DNA of 64,000 bases from Ceratopteris richardii (taxonomy: Eukaryota > Streptophyta > Polypodiopsida > Polypodiales > Pteridaceae): positions 64,331,336-64,395,335 of the forward strand of contig CM035435.1 of NCBI GenBank assembly GCA_020310875.1, written 5' to 3'. Of this stretch, positions 10,761 to 23,921 are shown piece by piece. Made by a program: the position numbers and the translations under genes. Under the pieces are notes generated by a model that had not been told where the DNA came from, made no database searches, and saw only the letters and a program-made list of their open reading frames with translations. Position 1 is the stretch's first letter. The number at the start of each line of letters is the position of its first letter.

Positions 10761-13700
10761 AGTCGACCTTTAGCCGTTGGGTTTTTTCAAGCTTGCCGTG
10801 CCTACACTTTGTGGATGCACCTCACACTTGGATTGAGTTGTGGATACTTGTGGCCTTCGGTTGGTCAAGGGTACCCCTTATTTCTCATTTTGTGTAGTTT
10901 AGATCTTCATTTCTGTTTGATGCACAAAAACACCCCCTTACCCTCTTCTCTCTCTCACTTCTACATATATACAAATTCCCACTTACTCATTGGAGCACGA
11001 CTTTCCACACCTGTCACCTCCTAAATGAGTGAAGTAGAGGGGCGTGTACCTCCTTCTTTTTCCCTCCCTCTCTTCACTCCTACGAAAATCACATATTGGA
11101 AATTAGAGAGCATTTTTCTTTTCCCCACGCCATAGGATGCTTTTTAAAGGGCATAGTGCATTAAATCGACTTGGGTTCCAGCGTGTACGCATGGGGAGAG
11201 TAATTTCTCCCTCATTCTCTCTCTTCTTAATACCAGAACATGCACCGTATGCGTTCCACTCCCACTTTCCCTTTTTTGGGGTCGGTACTCACTTCTTCTC
11301 CTCCTTTCGCCTGCGCCACTCATGGCCATGGCGGGATGAGCTCCTCTCTCTCCTACTGCATGTGCGCAGAGGCTTCCAAGGCGGGGTGGTGGAGGATCAT
11401 GGCGAACTTCTGTCCATGGGGAGGGGCACAGAAGGCCGGGCTAGCATTTCCTCCTAGGCATTCTCTGTGCCTCAGCAAATTCGGAGACTCGAGCTTCTTC
11501 ATTCTGGGAGTTTGCCTTCCGGTTTTTCGTCCTTTGCCTAGCTGGGCTCTCCCTTTCTCCACCTGTTGTTGGGATCGAGCTCCACCCAGATCTTCCGCTC
11601 GCAGGGGTGAGCATCAGGCTCTCCCTCGTCGTCTGTGTTGGTGGACTGAGCTCTTACGAGCTCCTCCTCTTGCATCCTAAGCTTGGGAAGAAGATCTGTT
11701 GGAGGTTGAGAGCGTTCAGGTTGGAGCATTTCCGTGCTGCCCCTCTCCTTTTCTCGCTCCTCCTCTGAAAGAGTCGGCAGATCCGTGCTTTGGAAGGCGG
11801 GGGGAACCTCCTCCTTGCCCACCCTTCCTCTCTCACTATGGGAGACACTCAGTCTCCCTCCGTCCAACTGCGTGTCTCACTTCTGTTGCAGCGCACCACC
11901 TTTGGTGCTTTCCCATCACTACAATTTTGAAGGGTTGAAGTGCCTCTGTTGCTCTGCCATCGCCGTGTTCCATGCTGGGGTTGGACTTGCCAAGGAATTC
12001 GCTTTGTCTCAGAGGTTGCTACACTTTGGGGTTGGATCTCGGTGCAAGCTCACCCTTCATAGCCATCTGCTCATGCATGGAAGGGCTGTAGCTTCTCTTT
12101 TCTCCCGTGCGGACTCATTCTGCTGCCCTCCGGGTCGAGCAACCTCTTGCTCCCTCTTGCAACTGCCAGGTTGTTGCTTCGCTACACATCTATGGATCCG
12201 AGCCAAGCCACCCCTCTTGCATGATGTTACTACTAAGGTCAAGATTCATCGGCTCCTATTTCTTATGGTCTGTGGTACTACCTCCATGTGGTTATATGTT
12301 CACTCTGCAGGCATGCGCTCTTGTGCACATAATTTTTTGTGTGAACCTTGGGTGCAGCTCTATCTACTTTCCCTGTTGCTCATTCTTGAATCTCATGTAG
12401 TCATTTGCTTAATGCCAAGTTTGTATGCATGTAAGGGATGTCTCCGAATACAACATATATGGCTGTCCAACGCTAACATCTTTGATAACTTCATTCGCAT
12501 GGGGATTGAGCCCTCAATTTCCCTGGCTCTGTATATCAAGTGCAGAAGTTGAACTAAAAAAAAAAAAACCTCCAAATCTATCGATGCAGAATCGTTAATT
12601 TGACTACTTGAGTGAGTGCGACACGTTCTTGACACTGTGGATTGTTTTTATTTTGCGCTAAAAGGCTGAAGTTTGTAGGTATGAACCTAAAACAGTCCTA
12701 GATTGAGAGATTTGAATGTCGTTTGGTGCTCAGATTAAGCATGGTCATTAGGATTAGTTTGAATCAACATATCAAAGTTGCATGTGACACCAATCTACTG
12801 CTGTTTAACATGAAAAATCTGTGAATTCAAAACTGGCTATCTGATGTACATCATAGACGATATGCAGTTGAGTTGATTAATGGCACAGTCAAGCTTTATT
12901 TTGTCCTCTTGCTATTGTAATTACTTTTCTGAAGGACAACGATATGTATTTCGGAATCGTCTATTTTGTGGTCAACCTGTCTATTGTTGAAAGCTATGCA
13001 GAAATCGGGATGCGATTTTTTACTTGACGACATGTCTTACCTAGGTGTGCTAATGAGAGTGCTCTTTTTGTAAAAGATGGCCATGACTCGCAATGTCTTT
13101 TGAGAAACAATAATGTGCCTCTTTTGTAGTTGACAATGCTTACATTCACATGTCTTAGAAATTGCTGATGCACATATGTGATCCCATGAGTTCGTCTCAC
13201 TATTTTCTGTCTCAAAGAATACAATTGCATGTATGAAAGGTTTGAAGGTTTGTTTGCTCCGATGCTTGTAGAGGGTCGAGCAATTCGTTGCTCCCCTATC
13301 TTTTATTTGGATGGCGATGATGGTAAGGGTTCAGCAGGTGCACAACTTCCCTTCCATTCCATGCTGCTTGTTCCCTTCATGGTTCATTTTGTTGCTCAAG
13401 AGATAGGTCCTTCATCTCCTCTATTACTGATAAGTTTGAAGTTTGAAATATGACTCAGAGAAAATAAGGAGCCACATGTCCTATAACTATACAACAAAAT
13501 ATCTTGTTTTTCAAAGGTGCAGAAAGGATACAAATGTAGGACTCTATCACATGGATTCATGCAGTTTTGCCTGTAGATATGAGAATTTTGCATTACGCAT
13601 GAGGACGAATGTCCTTGGGATGTTTGGAATTCTCTCTCAATGGTTTTGGGACCTATGAATCAGTCATAAAAAGGATGTATTGAAATCTTTGTCCTATGCC

Positions 13701-16463
13701 TGTTTTTTGGGAACAACTTTATTTGATCATGATAAAACAAGCCTTCTTTTTTATACTGATTTCACATCTCAGGCTGCAGCTCAAAAGTACTTCGGCTTGC
13801 CCCTTGTCTTTTGTGTATTGACAGTCAGTCTCCATTGGCTAGTGACATATGTGGTTCTCAGAAAATTGGATGTATGTGCTCTAACAAGAATAAGGCACGC
13901 AGCTGGAAGGACACAGTGGACTTGGTAAAACTCCTGGGATTTTCAAGGAGTGGTTTTATTCTAAACTTATTGCATATGTTTGTATGGTTCTTTTGAAATG
14001 TTGCCTACATGGTTGCAACTGTTGATGCTCTCACTGGTAGTAATGAGCTTGCTTCCCTATCTATTGATGTTGAACATGGGTGCTTGGATATGAATTAATT
14101 ATTGTGTTCATGATGCTAGTTTTTTTAATGACATCAGCTGATGGGCATGCTCCTTCATCATTCTCAATGGATATGTATGTCATTGGTGCTAATTGAAATT
14201 GCAAGTAGGTAGACCATTGGGGGTTGTGGTGATTCTTGTGAGTACCCCTCCGTCAGATTGTGAACAATTCCTGAGCCATGTTGAGGAAATATTAGTCACA
14301 TGATTTTGTAGTGATTCTAGCATTTGAGAAGGGTCCCACACTTGAGGTCACTGGTCCTTTGATGATATGTGAATCTGCTATCCGATTTTTTGATCACTCC
14401 ATCAGAATAACAGACGCAAAATTTAGCATGTTTGTTTGAGCTTTGGTAGTCAAAATCATGTTGCAGGTTGAATTGTTGTATGATGTATGGGACATGGTTG
14501 ATGCCTCTTTGCAAATATGTTTGATGCAGGAAACACTCTCCTTAATGCTATGTATGATACAGCCAAATTGATTTGAATACTATGAAGCTTGGATTGAATA
14601 AAGGTGGGGATTGTTCAACTAAGGACTACATCCACAACCCTTGCAAGCACCTTGAGCCTGTGATCAACATTATAATTTGTTATGGGAACCAGTTGCATGG
14701 AAAAATTAATTAATTGCAGGTTTCAGATGATACTACTTCTAGTGCCTTATTGAGGTGTTTTCCTTACTGATTCTTTATGATTTATTAAGCTCATGGATTC
14801 CAGGAGATTTGATTGTGAGGCTACCACTCTTTGGAAGGTAGTATCCACACCCATTACGGCCACATAGTACCTTGTTCCTTGCTTTCATTTCAGGATTTTG
14901 CAGTCAAAGCTAACCATTGTATGACTATTGAAAAGCATGATTGCATCCAACGATGCAATGATTGGCCTTCATGGGTTGACTGCTCATAAGATTATGTCCC
15001 AAATCATACATTTTCCGGCAAGTCATTTGCTTTGCATGAATACTTTTCAGATTTTTCAGGTCTTCTAAAGTATTTATCCAGAGATGAATGGCACACAGCC
15101 CCCTCAGACGGCGCTCGCTCTCATGCTTGGCTAGATGCAAGCTTTGGATTTTTCATCGGTGTCTTCTAGAGAATGTGCCCTTTGTTGGAAAATGGTTTCT
15201 ATGCAAGACTCTGCTCTAAGGATGCCTTGCTCTCGGGAAGTAGATTATACGGTTGATAGGTGCACACAATCGCTAGTTAGGCACATCATAGTCTACTTGG
15301 GGGACACAATGTGGTTTACTACACCGAGCATTTAATTTTTTGGCAAATGAGCGCTCAGACAATAGCTATGCTGAATACTCGAAGAAGTTGGCTACAAGCA
15401 TGGGGGTTGACTGTCAAATCTGGTTTATCAATCTATGTGTTGCATGAAAAAGTGGTTCACTGCCTCATTTTGGTTGTAACAGAGGGCTTCTCTGTGTTCA
15501 GCTCAAAAATCTGGATTGCTAATTCCTGAGATTGATTCTACTTGTTCCTATGTATGTGTGAAGTTTGTATGATGCTTGAGGTACATGTGTATGGACATTA
15601 CAAGTTTATATGCTGCCAAATTCATGGTTTACAGGTACCATACATAGTTGAGCTATTTTGGTCAGCACGTTTTTTGGCCAGTTATTGGGGAATGCTTTCT
15701 ATGCTAGGATTTAAGCTTACCCATTCTGTTCATGAGCAGATTCAATTCATATATTTGGGCATAAGTAACCACCACTACAAGATTTGCAATTAATGTAGTT
15801 GATGTCCAAAACCCATCATCATGTGGAGATACTAATATAAGTGTTTTGGACTCTAGTGATCAAGAGTATGATGCGGGCACAACTATGGTATAAAGTTCAT
15901 GCCTTTTTTGCAGATATGTTTGATGCAAGGATTGCTCACGAATGTTGAGGTCATACTCTGAATTTTCCTGAATGCAGTAAACGCTAAGATTGGCTTGCGT
16001 TGGGTAGTGTAATTGCCCACAATACCTGCAATCATGTTGATGGTTGTTGTCACTTCCTTATGATGGGGCAGCAAGAATTAATTGCAGGATTTAAAAGAAT
16101 GCTATCGCTTATGGAAGTTGGTTACTTTCTTGCTTCCCATGTTTGCAATTTTATGTATGCACAGGAGTCTTTTTGGAAAAGCAGGTTTTGATTTTCAGGA
16201 ACTACTCCATGGGATGGCTGCATATTCGGAAACAAAAGGCTACTCTTCTGGATTGCTGGGCTGACTGCCCCCCAAGGGGATTGTGTCGCTCAGCATTGCT
16301 GGATTGAAGATTTGAAGGCAGACGGCTTGCTGATTCAAAAGATTTGCAACCTTCCAACAATCAGACTTGAATTGCTGCGTATCTGAAGAGTTGAAGACTC
16401 CAAACATTGGACCGTTCGGCACTGTATGCCTCTCCTCTCTTAGCTTTGTCGAGGACGACAAAG
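10761..16463 (+). mobile_element. Noncoding internal region of element C
   Basis: No retroviral domain is readable on either strand. The longest frame (about 11734-12552) has the Cys/Leu/Ser bias of pyrimidine-rich DNA, no motif and no credible start, so I do not call it a gene. Stretches rich in TTGTTTGC and TGTGCT-type words may derive from captured or long-decayed sequence, but I recognise no source. Confidence 0.6.
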
Positions 16464-16479
16464 ACTAGGTGGGGGAGGG
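16464..16479 (+). other. Polypurine tract of element C
   Basis: ACTAGGTGGGGGAGGG lies immediately before the TG of the 3' LTR. It follows the string GTCGAGGACGACAAAG, typical of Ty3/gypsy 3' ends. Confidence 0.8.
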
Positions 16480-17198
16480 TGTTGGAACCGTGAAGTCATG
16501 AAAGGCCTATGAAGCTATGAAGGCTATGGAGTACTTGGAGGCTTACCTTGGAGCTAAGGATACTCAAAGGCTTAAGGCCTTGTGGCAGTCTTCCAAAATT
16601 CCCATTTTTCCCTCTTGTATACAAGTTCTTTCATAGGAACTAGCTCTTACCTATTTTGTGAGAAAACCCATAAAAACCAAACCTTAGCCTTCTTTTTTTG
16701 TAAAAGAATCCTTTCCTTATTTTAGAAAGGAGGGCTCTCTTTTGGATACGTGCAAAGAGCTCTCTCTCTCTTAGAAGATTCCCTTTTTGATTTTCCCACC
16801 TACCTATTATTTTTAGAATATCTAGTTAATGAAGCCTTTGGCCACTTGTATTCAACGGATTCCTCCTCCTCTCTTATATAAGGAGGAGCTCATTTTGTAA
16901 AAAGGGGGGGTCCCTTGGCCATGGCCTTGGCCTCCATGCTAATGGAATGAAGGTTCATTTGGCTTCCACATTTCTCCTTGTGTGCTAGGCGATGATCCAT
17001 GTGTGTGGGTATGGCATTTGGGGTTGGCTTGTGTGTGAGCATTGCCCTCCCTTGTTCCTATTGACGTTGGCCATGGTGCCATTGTTCTTGGACGTGGGTG
17101 TGTGTGCGTTGCTTGCACTTCTTGCAACTCCTCTTGGAAGAGCCCCTCACTTCCATGTGAGGCGGTTTGGGTTGGTTACTCCCCATACTTCAACAACA
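16480..17198 (+). repeat. 3' LTR of element C
   Basis: Same length as the 5' LTR and no difference seen by eye. It is followed by the ATAGG target duplication. Confidence 0.9.
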
Positions 17199-17203
17199 AT
17201 AGG

Positions 17204-17739
17204 CCAGGGCACACTCACTAAGTGTGATATGAGAGCAACATCTATTTTCATGATGAATAACCAGATCGTGTCTATTTCAGTGCAAAACTCACAAAGGTCG
17301 AAGTACTACTTGTGGTGACTTCTGACTCATAACTTTGCCATCCAGTTCATATCATTGGGATGGATTGATTGGAGGTTTTATATTTTAGCTTGGGAAAGAC
17401 TCACATGCTTACTTAATGCATGGTCATCCTATTTTCACCTTCATATACTATGAGATGATTGACTTATTTGATTGAAAATTGACCATTGCATACTCATTTG
17501 AGTCATTAAAAGGGCAACTTTTATCTCATATGTTTCAATGCAATATGTCACACATGCACCTATATGATAACACATCAGAATCAATGGTGGCATAGTTAAG
17601 ATGTTGGAGATATGGTTGTTGCTATGTATGTTTAGTAGAAAGGCAGATGATGGCATCATATGGAAAATTTTATTTTTTATTTTTGTCATCACAACCAGTA
17701 TGGACAGATACTCTGTTTGAAATGGTACAATTAATGGGC
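17204..17739 (+). other. Resumed element B or unassigned sequence
   Basis: After the target duplication the sequence continues from the interrupted internal region of B. I found no B 3' LTR, no coding motif and no match to the missing C-terminal part of the family A aORF. The stretch ends where family A LTR sequence begins, so a deletion has probably removed the 3' end of B and the end of A copy 2. Confidence 0.4.
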
Positions 17740-18562
17740 ATATTTTTCTTCTTCAAAATCCTAGGAAATTCCCTCAAAGCTACGTAAATGCCCTAGAGAA
17801 GTTCTCTAGATGCATAATCCCAAATCATTGTAATATATGTCTTGTAAAATAGTAGGAAACTAGAGATTAGCCAATAAAGTGCCGGTCACTTGTGTGAAAG
17901 GACCATTTTTAGGGCACATGTATATAAGTCACTTTGTGACTCTTTGTAAAGACTTTTTGCCATTGTGAAGAAGGGGAGCTTCTGAATTTCAAATTTGCTT
18001 CTTTCTTGCTGATTTTCATATTCTCTATGATCTTTTGTGTGTGTGTGAAGCTTGGAATGTGTGTGTAGGACTGTTGTCTACCACTCCCCATCACTTTTGA
18101 GCTACCGTGGTGTGTGTGTGAGCAAGTACGAGTTGTGGAGTAAGTGTGTGTGTTTCTCCCCATTCACTGTTTTGGTCATAACTTGAAGAGAGGTTGTCAA
18201 ATTTGCATGAAAATGCCACCAATAGATGCGTCTCGTCGAGAGCTTCGAAAGGAACCTCCTATTGGCCATATTCGGAGTTCGGAGTTGGGGGAAACATTCG
18301 AATTTGTAATTACTGCTCTAAGTGGTATCGTGGCAGACACTTTCAGAGGTTAAGTGAGTTGGAGAGGTAGATTAGTCTTTTCTCATGCATAATAGCTGAA
18401 CCACTTCAATTTCCATCATGTGCGAAGTCCCCATACACTTGGTTAGGTCGGTTCATCGCATTGATAATTAAGAGTGTGTCAATCCACCACTATATGCACT
18501 TGTGTGGCAAACGAGATTTAGTCTCTTTGACACAAGTCCCTAAGACTTCGTGACTTAGGTGC
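17740..18562 (+). mobile_element. Truncated LTR of family A, second copy
   Basis: Related to 3730-4560 along its length, including the hairpin (17793-17809), the block GTGCCGGTCACTTGTGTGAA and the TATA box at 17921-17928. The start and end are both missing. It stops matching after CTTAGGTGCACAAA. Confidence 0.65.
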
Positions 18563-18649
18563 ACAAAAAACCTCAATAAAAAAGATGGATATTCCATCAA
18601 AAGGTTTTCAAGTTTCCACAAGAAAAGCATGAAATCGTGGAACAATCAT

Positions 18650-19417
18650 GTGAAGGAATCAAAACCTAAAAACTTCAAAATTCTTTTAAAAGATTTGAAG
18701 TGAAAAGGTAATGCCTAAAAACTTCAAAATTCTTTTAAAAGAGCTGAAGTGAAAAGGTACTCTATCAAGATATGTTTAGACTTTAGGATAAATATCACTC
18801 ACACATCAATGTGAATATAAAATATATTGATGAATTTATGAGTTTTTTTTTTATAGCTCATTTCTTGCTCCTTTGATTTTATGAGTATTCCAGGATTATT
18901 CATGTAGGGAAGATGGTATGGGACATCGGACCGTGGAATGATAATTATCTTGTAGTCCTAGTATGAATCTTGAAGTTAGATTTATTCCTCAAAGAAATTT
19001 AGATTTCAAAGGTGAAGTTTAAATTCAAGGAGGATAAAAGCATGATCTCAATATACTTCAAGATCAAGGAAGTAGAAGATATGAAGCGGGTAACTTCAAA
19101 GATCTTCTTTTTCAAATAAAGACTTGTTTTTATTTGAATTATGAGACACTTCAAGATTAAGTGTTGTTGATCAAAAACATTTGTTACATTTCTAAAGAAG
19201 GACTTTAACATTGAAATGATCCTTTCAACTAAGGAATAGATTGACTAAGTCAAGCAGTAAGTTCCTAGTATAACTTGATAACTTCAAATCCTTTGACTCA
19301 AATAAATGCACAAGAATTGCATTCGTAAGCAGTCATAAAGATTGAATATAGGCATGAATTTAGTCTCAAGTGAAGCATTATTTAAGTAAGAAACTCATCA
19401 ATAGAACCTTAGTGGGT
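18650..19417 (+). repeat. Repeat X, left copy
   Basis: Direct repeat of 51576-52310, same orientation, about 33 kb apart. It contains two copies of a 49-bp minisatellite unit beginning CCTAAAAACTTCAAAA (18665 and 18714). No coding sequence is visible. Its right end abuts the copia 1 LTR at 19423. Identity of the repeat unknown. Confidence 0.7.
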
Positions 19418-19422
19418 CAACA

Positions 19423-19655
19423 TGTTGGAGTTAGATGTCTGCAGAAGCACGCGAACAGCACAAGGAAGAAGAAGAAGAAGCTTGGAGCACAACACACAAT
19501 ACTGAATGTATTACTAGAGAATGTACAAAGATAAGTAGCCCATTAGGGCAATAGGCATATATACAAGCCGAGGGAAAAAAACCTCCTAAAGAGGGAAAAA
19601 AGTGCTCCGGTGGTCCTAGTGTGTTCACACACATCACTACCTAAATATATCAACA
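19423..19655 (-). repeat. 3' LTR of copia 1
   Basis: Minus-strand ends TGTTGATA...CCAACA. Preceded (minus strand) by the polypurine tract at 19656-19672. Confidence 0.85.
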
Positions 19656-19672
19656 AGCCCCCCCTGGGAGTG
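19656..19672 (-). other. Polypurine tract of copia 1
   Basis: On the minus strand CACTCCCAGGGGGGGCT lies directly before the LTR start TGTTGATA. Confidence 0.75.
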
Positions 19673-19729
19673 ATGCGGTGAACAAGGAGCTTGCACCCAT
19701 GTATAAGGAAGTGCCAAGCTATGTGGAAA

Positions 19730-20801
19730 TCACTCCACAAAAGGAAGTAAGCCCAAAGCTTTGCGGAAAGCTTCAAACTTCTCCCTAGGCAGAGCCTTCG
19801 TGAAAAGGTCTGCAATGTTCTCCTGCGTGGGCACATATGCCAAGCTGATCTCCCCAGCAGAGAACCTCTCCCTGACATAGTGATAATGCACCTCAATGTG
19901 CTTAGTGCGAGCATGGAACACAGGATTCCTCGCAACTGCCAATGCACTGTGAGTGTCAGTGAAGATGGTGGTGGTAGAAGACTAGCCAACACCCAAATCA
20001 GCCATAAGGTGTCTGAGCCACACACACTTGACAGTCGCTGTGAAAGCTTCCCTATACTCAGCCTCACAACTGGAAGTGGCCACAGTAGGCTTCTTCTTGC
20101 TCAACCAAGATATACATGAGCTACCAAGCATGAAGCAAAAACCACTGGTGGACACACGAGTGTCATAGCAACCAGCCTAATCTGAGTCAGAAAAAGCATG
20201 CAAATCTGGTGGTAGTGATCCCCCCTTGGGATAAAACAACCCAAGTAGCCGAGTACCACTCAAGTAGCGAAAGATGCGCTTAATCGCCTTCCAATGTGTG
20301 ACTCCTAGGCAATGCATAAACCTGCTCATCTGTGAGACAGCAAATTGAATATCTGGCCGAGTAATGCATAAAAAATCAAGCATCCAACAGCCTGCTGATA
20401 GAGAACAGCATCAAATGCATCTCCAGCATCATGAAGACTCAATCGTAAACCTGTCTCCATAGGAGTGGCAATAGGCTTACAGTCTTCAAGGCCAAAACGT
20501 TGCAATAATGTGTCAATATATTTCGTTTGACACAAATCCATTCCACCATCAACTTGCATAAATTGAATGCCCAAATAGTGATGCAAATGCCCCAAATCAA
20601 ACATCTCAAAAGAGGCATGCAAATGAGCCTTGAAATCAGCAATATGCTTCTCAATAGGACCAGTGAGCAGCATGTCACCAACATAGACAACAATGATCAG
20701 AAGCACATCATTAGCACGCTTAACATATAAGGTGCTTTCAGTTGGACTCTTCTCATAACCATGTGCAACTAGATAGGCATGTATCTTCTCATACCAAGCA
20801 C
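19730..20801 (-). pseudogene. Copia 1 pol, C-terminal RT and RNase H
   Basis: Reads AWYEKIHAYLVAHGYEKSP at the edge of element D, then the RT core, MLDFLCITRPDIQFAVSQMS, and the RNase H tail ENIADLFTKALPREKFEAF. The RT catalytic box is VYVGDM where copia elements have YVDDM, so one of the two catalytic aspartates is lost. Several frame changes separate the blocks. This is the distal half of the pol gene whose proximal half lies at 25831-27126. Confidence 0.85.
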
Positions 20802-21707
20802 TATTAGATATGCTCAATGCCTCACCCTTATGTAGCACCACCATTGTTTGTAACACTCTATTTTGTAAGGCCCCCATTATGAGGAGAAGCCATGTGAGAG
20901 TGTTGGACATTGGTAGGTTCCTGACTTTGAGGTCAGATGAGGTCTAGAGTAGACCGTAGATGGATAGTTAGGAAGGTTACTTCTAAGCCATTGGATTTGG
21001 GATTGATCCGATGTGAGGATCAACCTAAATCAAGGGCTAGAAACAAAAGTAGCTTTCTTAACTTAGGGAAGGGTCTAATTGATGTGGGCCATTGGATCTA
21101 GACTTGATGCTAAGTGTGGATCAAGCAAGATCAAGGGTTACAAACAAATGGTTGTTGATCCTACCTTTCTACCATTGGATTTACCCCATAGATCAATGGT
21201 GGAGATTATTTTGGGCATGGATCAAGCTAGCATGACCCTAGAACATGGGTAGGCCGACTTAGGCTTGGAGGACCATATAAGGATGGTCCCCTCCCCATGT
21301 AGGATCATCAGTTTGTGTGTTTGGAACCATTAGGGTGTCCATCTTAGTACCCATTGTGTTGGTCTATAGCCCTTCACCTATCTTCTATCTAGATTACCAT
21401 CTAAGCTCCATATAGGGAGTGCATGTGTGGATAGAACCATCTATATATTGTTTAGTGTTTGAGTTCCATTGTATTAGAGTTATGAGTTTTGAGTTGAATT
21501 GAGTTGAGTTCATCTTCTATTCATCTTGAGTCCACTTTCCATTATAATCAAATCTCTTGTGTTATTCCCATGAGTAGTGATATCTCTCTTTCTATCTAAC
21601 CTTGATCTTATATGTGTGTTGTGGTAACCTCTACATGGCATTAGAGTTACACCACTAGCCCACCACTCAGTCATTATTTCTTCCTCGTTTAATTTTGTTT
21701 TCTTACA
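20802..21707 (+). repeat. 5' LTR of element D
   Basis: Ends TTTTCTTACA directly before the primer-binding site. A TATA-like CATATAAGG near 21274 sits between GAGGACC and GGTCCCCTC, which can pair. Confidence 0.85.
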
Positions 21708-21719
21708 TGGTATCAGAGC
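21708..21719 (+). other. Primer-binding site of element D (initiator tRNA-Met)
   Basis: TGGTATCAGAGC, the standard initiator-Met primer site of plant copia elements, begins at the base after the LTR. Confidence 0.95.
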
Positions 21720-21811
21720 ACAGGAAGGTATAGAAGATTGCAGAGATCATGGAGGCCAAGGAATCAACTCTAGCATTTGTGGAAGGAATGCTTCAACAAT
21801 CAAGCTTGTGA

Positions 21812-23419
21812 GTGGTAAATGCTTCAACTCCAAAGTTTTTGATAGGTAAAGGCTTCAACATTGGAGTTCTTGGGAGGCAAAGGCTTCAAGGCTTCAAGCT
21901 CATGGGACACAAAGGATTCAACACTATGGAGGTGTTAGCATTTAGAAGTGGAAGTGGAAGTGGAGTTGGTGCAATGGATTTGGAAATGCAAACACTATGG
22001 GTTCATCCATCAACCTTCAGTGAAGGCAAGTTTGATGGTACAAATTATTTTCTTTGGAAGTTCAGGATTACAGTTATCCTTGATTCTTATGACCTTTTGG
22101 AGATTGTGATGGGAAGTGAGAAAGAGCCACAACCTACCTTTGACCCATTGGATCCGAGTAAGGTGATTCTCCCAAATGCAAAGCTTCTACAAGCTTGGAA
22201 GATAAGGAATGCAAATGCACTATATTATATAGTGAACAATTGTGTGGAGTCTATCCTACCTCTTATTCAACATACATCCAAGGCAAGTGAGGCATGGAGT
22301 ATATTGAGGAGTCACTTTGAGGTAAGAAACCAAACATGCATTCAAAATTTAGAAATCCAATTGGAAGTAGAGAAGTTTGCAGAAGGAGAGAAGGTTAAGG
22401 CATCCACTACTCAGATCAAGAAGCCATGTGATGGAAAGGCTTTTGAAGGGATAGAGAAGACTAGCAAGGGACTAGCTCAAAGGCATCTCCAAAGTTCTCC
22501 ACCAAAGTATGATGGAAGGGTAACTCCTCTCAACACTCAGGTGAGACCTCAAACTTTGATATTTGAGGAGTTCTATTCACTACCAAGGGAAGAGGATTTG
22601 GAGCTCAAAACGCAACAAAGAAGCAACAATGGAGATGCTATATTCTCCATCAATGCATCAGGTAAAGGTGGTTCCTCAACCAAAGGTAAGAATGCAAAGA
22701 GGAGGAGTAGCAAGAAGAAGATTCAAGGACAATGCTTCCATTGCAAAAGGAAGGGACATGCAATTGCAGATTGTCATGTCAAGAGGATAAATGAAGTGAA
22801 GGAGGAGACAATACATGGAGCCAAAGCAAAGGTGGTATGCTCCTCAACACAAGAAGAATCAATTGTGGATTCATGGGTACTCGATAGTGGTGCATCTCGT
22901 CAAATTACCAATGATATAGGTCGATCTAGTTCTATGCAGCCTCAGCAAGAACCCATCATGGTGATAGGGGCAGTATTGAAGGAGATGCAAAAGCAAGGTA
23001 TTGTTCTTCATCACTTACCTATAGTGAATGGAATGAAGGAACCTTGTAGAGCTTGTATGATGGGCAAGCCGCATAGAGAGACATTCCCACAAGAAAGAAA
23101 GAGTAGGTCAAAGGCTCCTCTAGTGTTGGTATATGCTAACTTGTGTGGTGAGATGTCTATACAGGCCTTGGGAGGATCTTCCTACATTGTGATTGTCGAC
23201 GACTATAACAGGAAGATGTGGATGTACTTTCTTCATGATAAGGCTCAAGCTTTTGGTAAGATTAAAGAACAACCACAACTTGTTGAAAATGAACCAGGGA
23301 AAAGTGTGAAGAAGCTTGGAATAGGAGGTGGTGATGAGCTCAACTCAGAGGAGTTGGAAGGCATTTGCAAGTGCAAAGGGATAAAGTGTCAATCAATGAC
23401 ACCTCACACATCACAGTGA
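21812..23419 (+). pseudogene. Element D gag, protease and partial integrase
   Basis: The open frame starts without a convincing ATG; an upstream ATG at about 21747 is closed by a stop after 20 codons. Blocks in order: gag core (DGTNYFLWKFRITVIL), zinc knuckle CFHCKRKGHAIADC (CX2CX4HX4C), protease VLDSGASRQIT, the GAG-pre-integrase zinc region ending CRACMMGKPH, and the first part of the integrase core (SSYIVIVDDYNRKMWMYF). Sequence is missing between the protease and the zinc region, and the integrase is interrupted before its second acidic residue. Confidence 0.8.
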
Positions 23420-23874
23420 CACCTCACACATCACAGCATGATGTCATTATGGAATGCAAGAGTCACACCATTGTTGAGATAGCAATGTGTATGAGGGAAG
23501 GCATCAACTTTCCTTATCAAAATAGAAAGATTCATCATGAGATCTACATTGGTAAGAATCCATCCATCTTACACTTTAGAATTTTTGAGAGCGTGTGTTA
23601 TGCTCTTGTCCCAAGTCAAAGAAAGAACAAGTTGGAACCAAAAAGCAAGAGATGCATCTTCCTAGGTCATTATGAAAAGCAAAGGGCTTTCATATTGTAT
23701 GACCATGAGGCAAAGAAGATCAAAGGGAGCCGTGATGTGGTGTCTATGGAGCAGCCACATGCAGTGGAGAAAAAGAAAGGAGCTTCACTTTATCATCAAG
23801 CGAAGGAGTTATTCACTATGTACCTAGCCCAAGAGCCATCCCTACCTATGAACAGAAGGAAGCATCATCATTAG
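23420..23874 (+). pseudogene. Element D integrase C-terminal remnant
   Basis: In another frame from the preceding gag-integrase block. RIFESVCYALVPSQRKNKLE followed by SKRCIFLGHYEKQRAFILYD is the conserved copia segment just after the integrase core. The catalytic glutamate region is not readable. Confidence 0.7.
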
Positions 23875-23921
23875 ATGGTGAGAAGAGATTCTACCAACCT
23901 AAAATCACCCAAACAAATTGG

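Larger units (their letters stand above)
10019..17198 (+). mobile_element. Element C: complete noncoding LTR retrotransposon
   Basis: A 7,180-bp element nested in B. It has two 719-bp LTRs (10019-10737 and 16480-17198) in which I saw no differences, an Asp-tRNA primer-binding site, a polypurine tract and a perfect 5-bp target duplication ATAGG (10014-10018 and 17199-17203). The 5.7-kb internal part carries no recognisable gag or pol, so it must have been mobilised in trans. The Asp primer and LTR style suggest a Ty3/gypsy helper (Athila, Tat and Ogre elements use this primer), but no internal domain confirms it. The identical LTRs make it one of the two youngest insertions in the window. Confidence 0.9.

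Noticed and set aside
11734-12552. A 272-codon frame inside element C
   Set aside because: Cys/Leu/Ser-biased, no motif, overlapped by other frames of similar length; most likely chance in pyrimidine-rich DNA.
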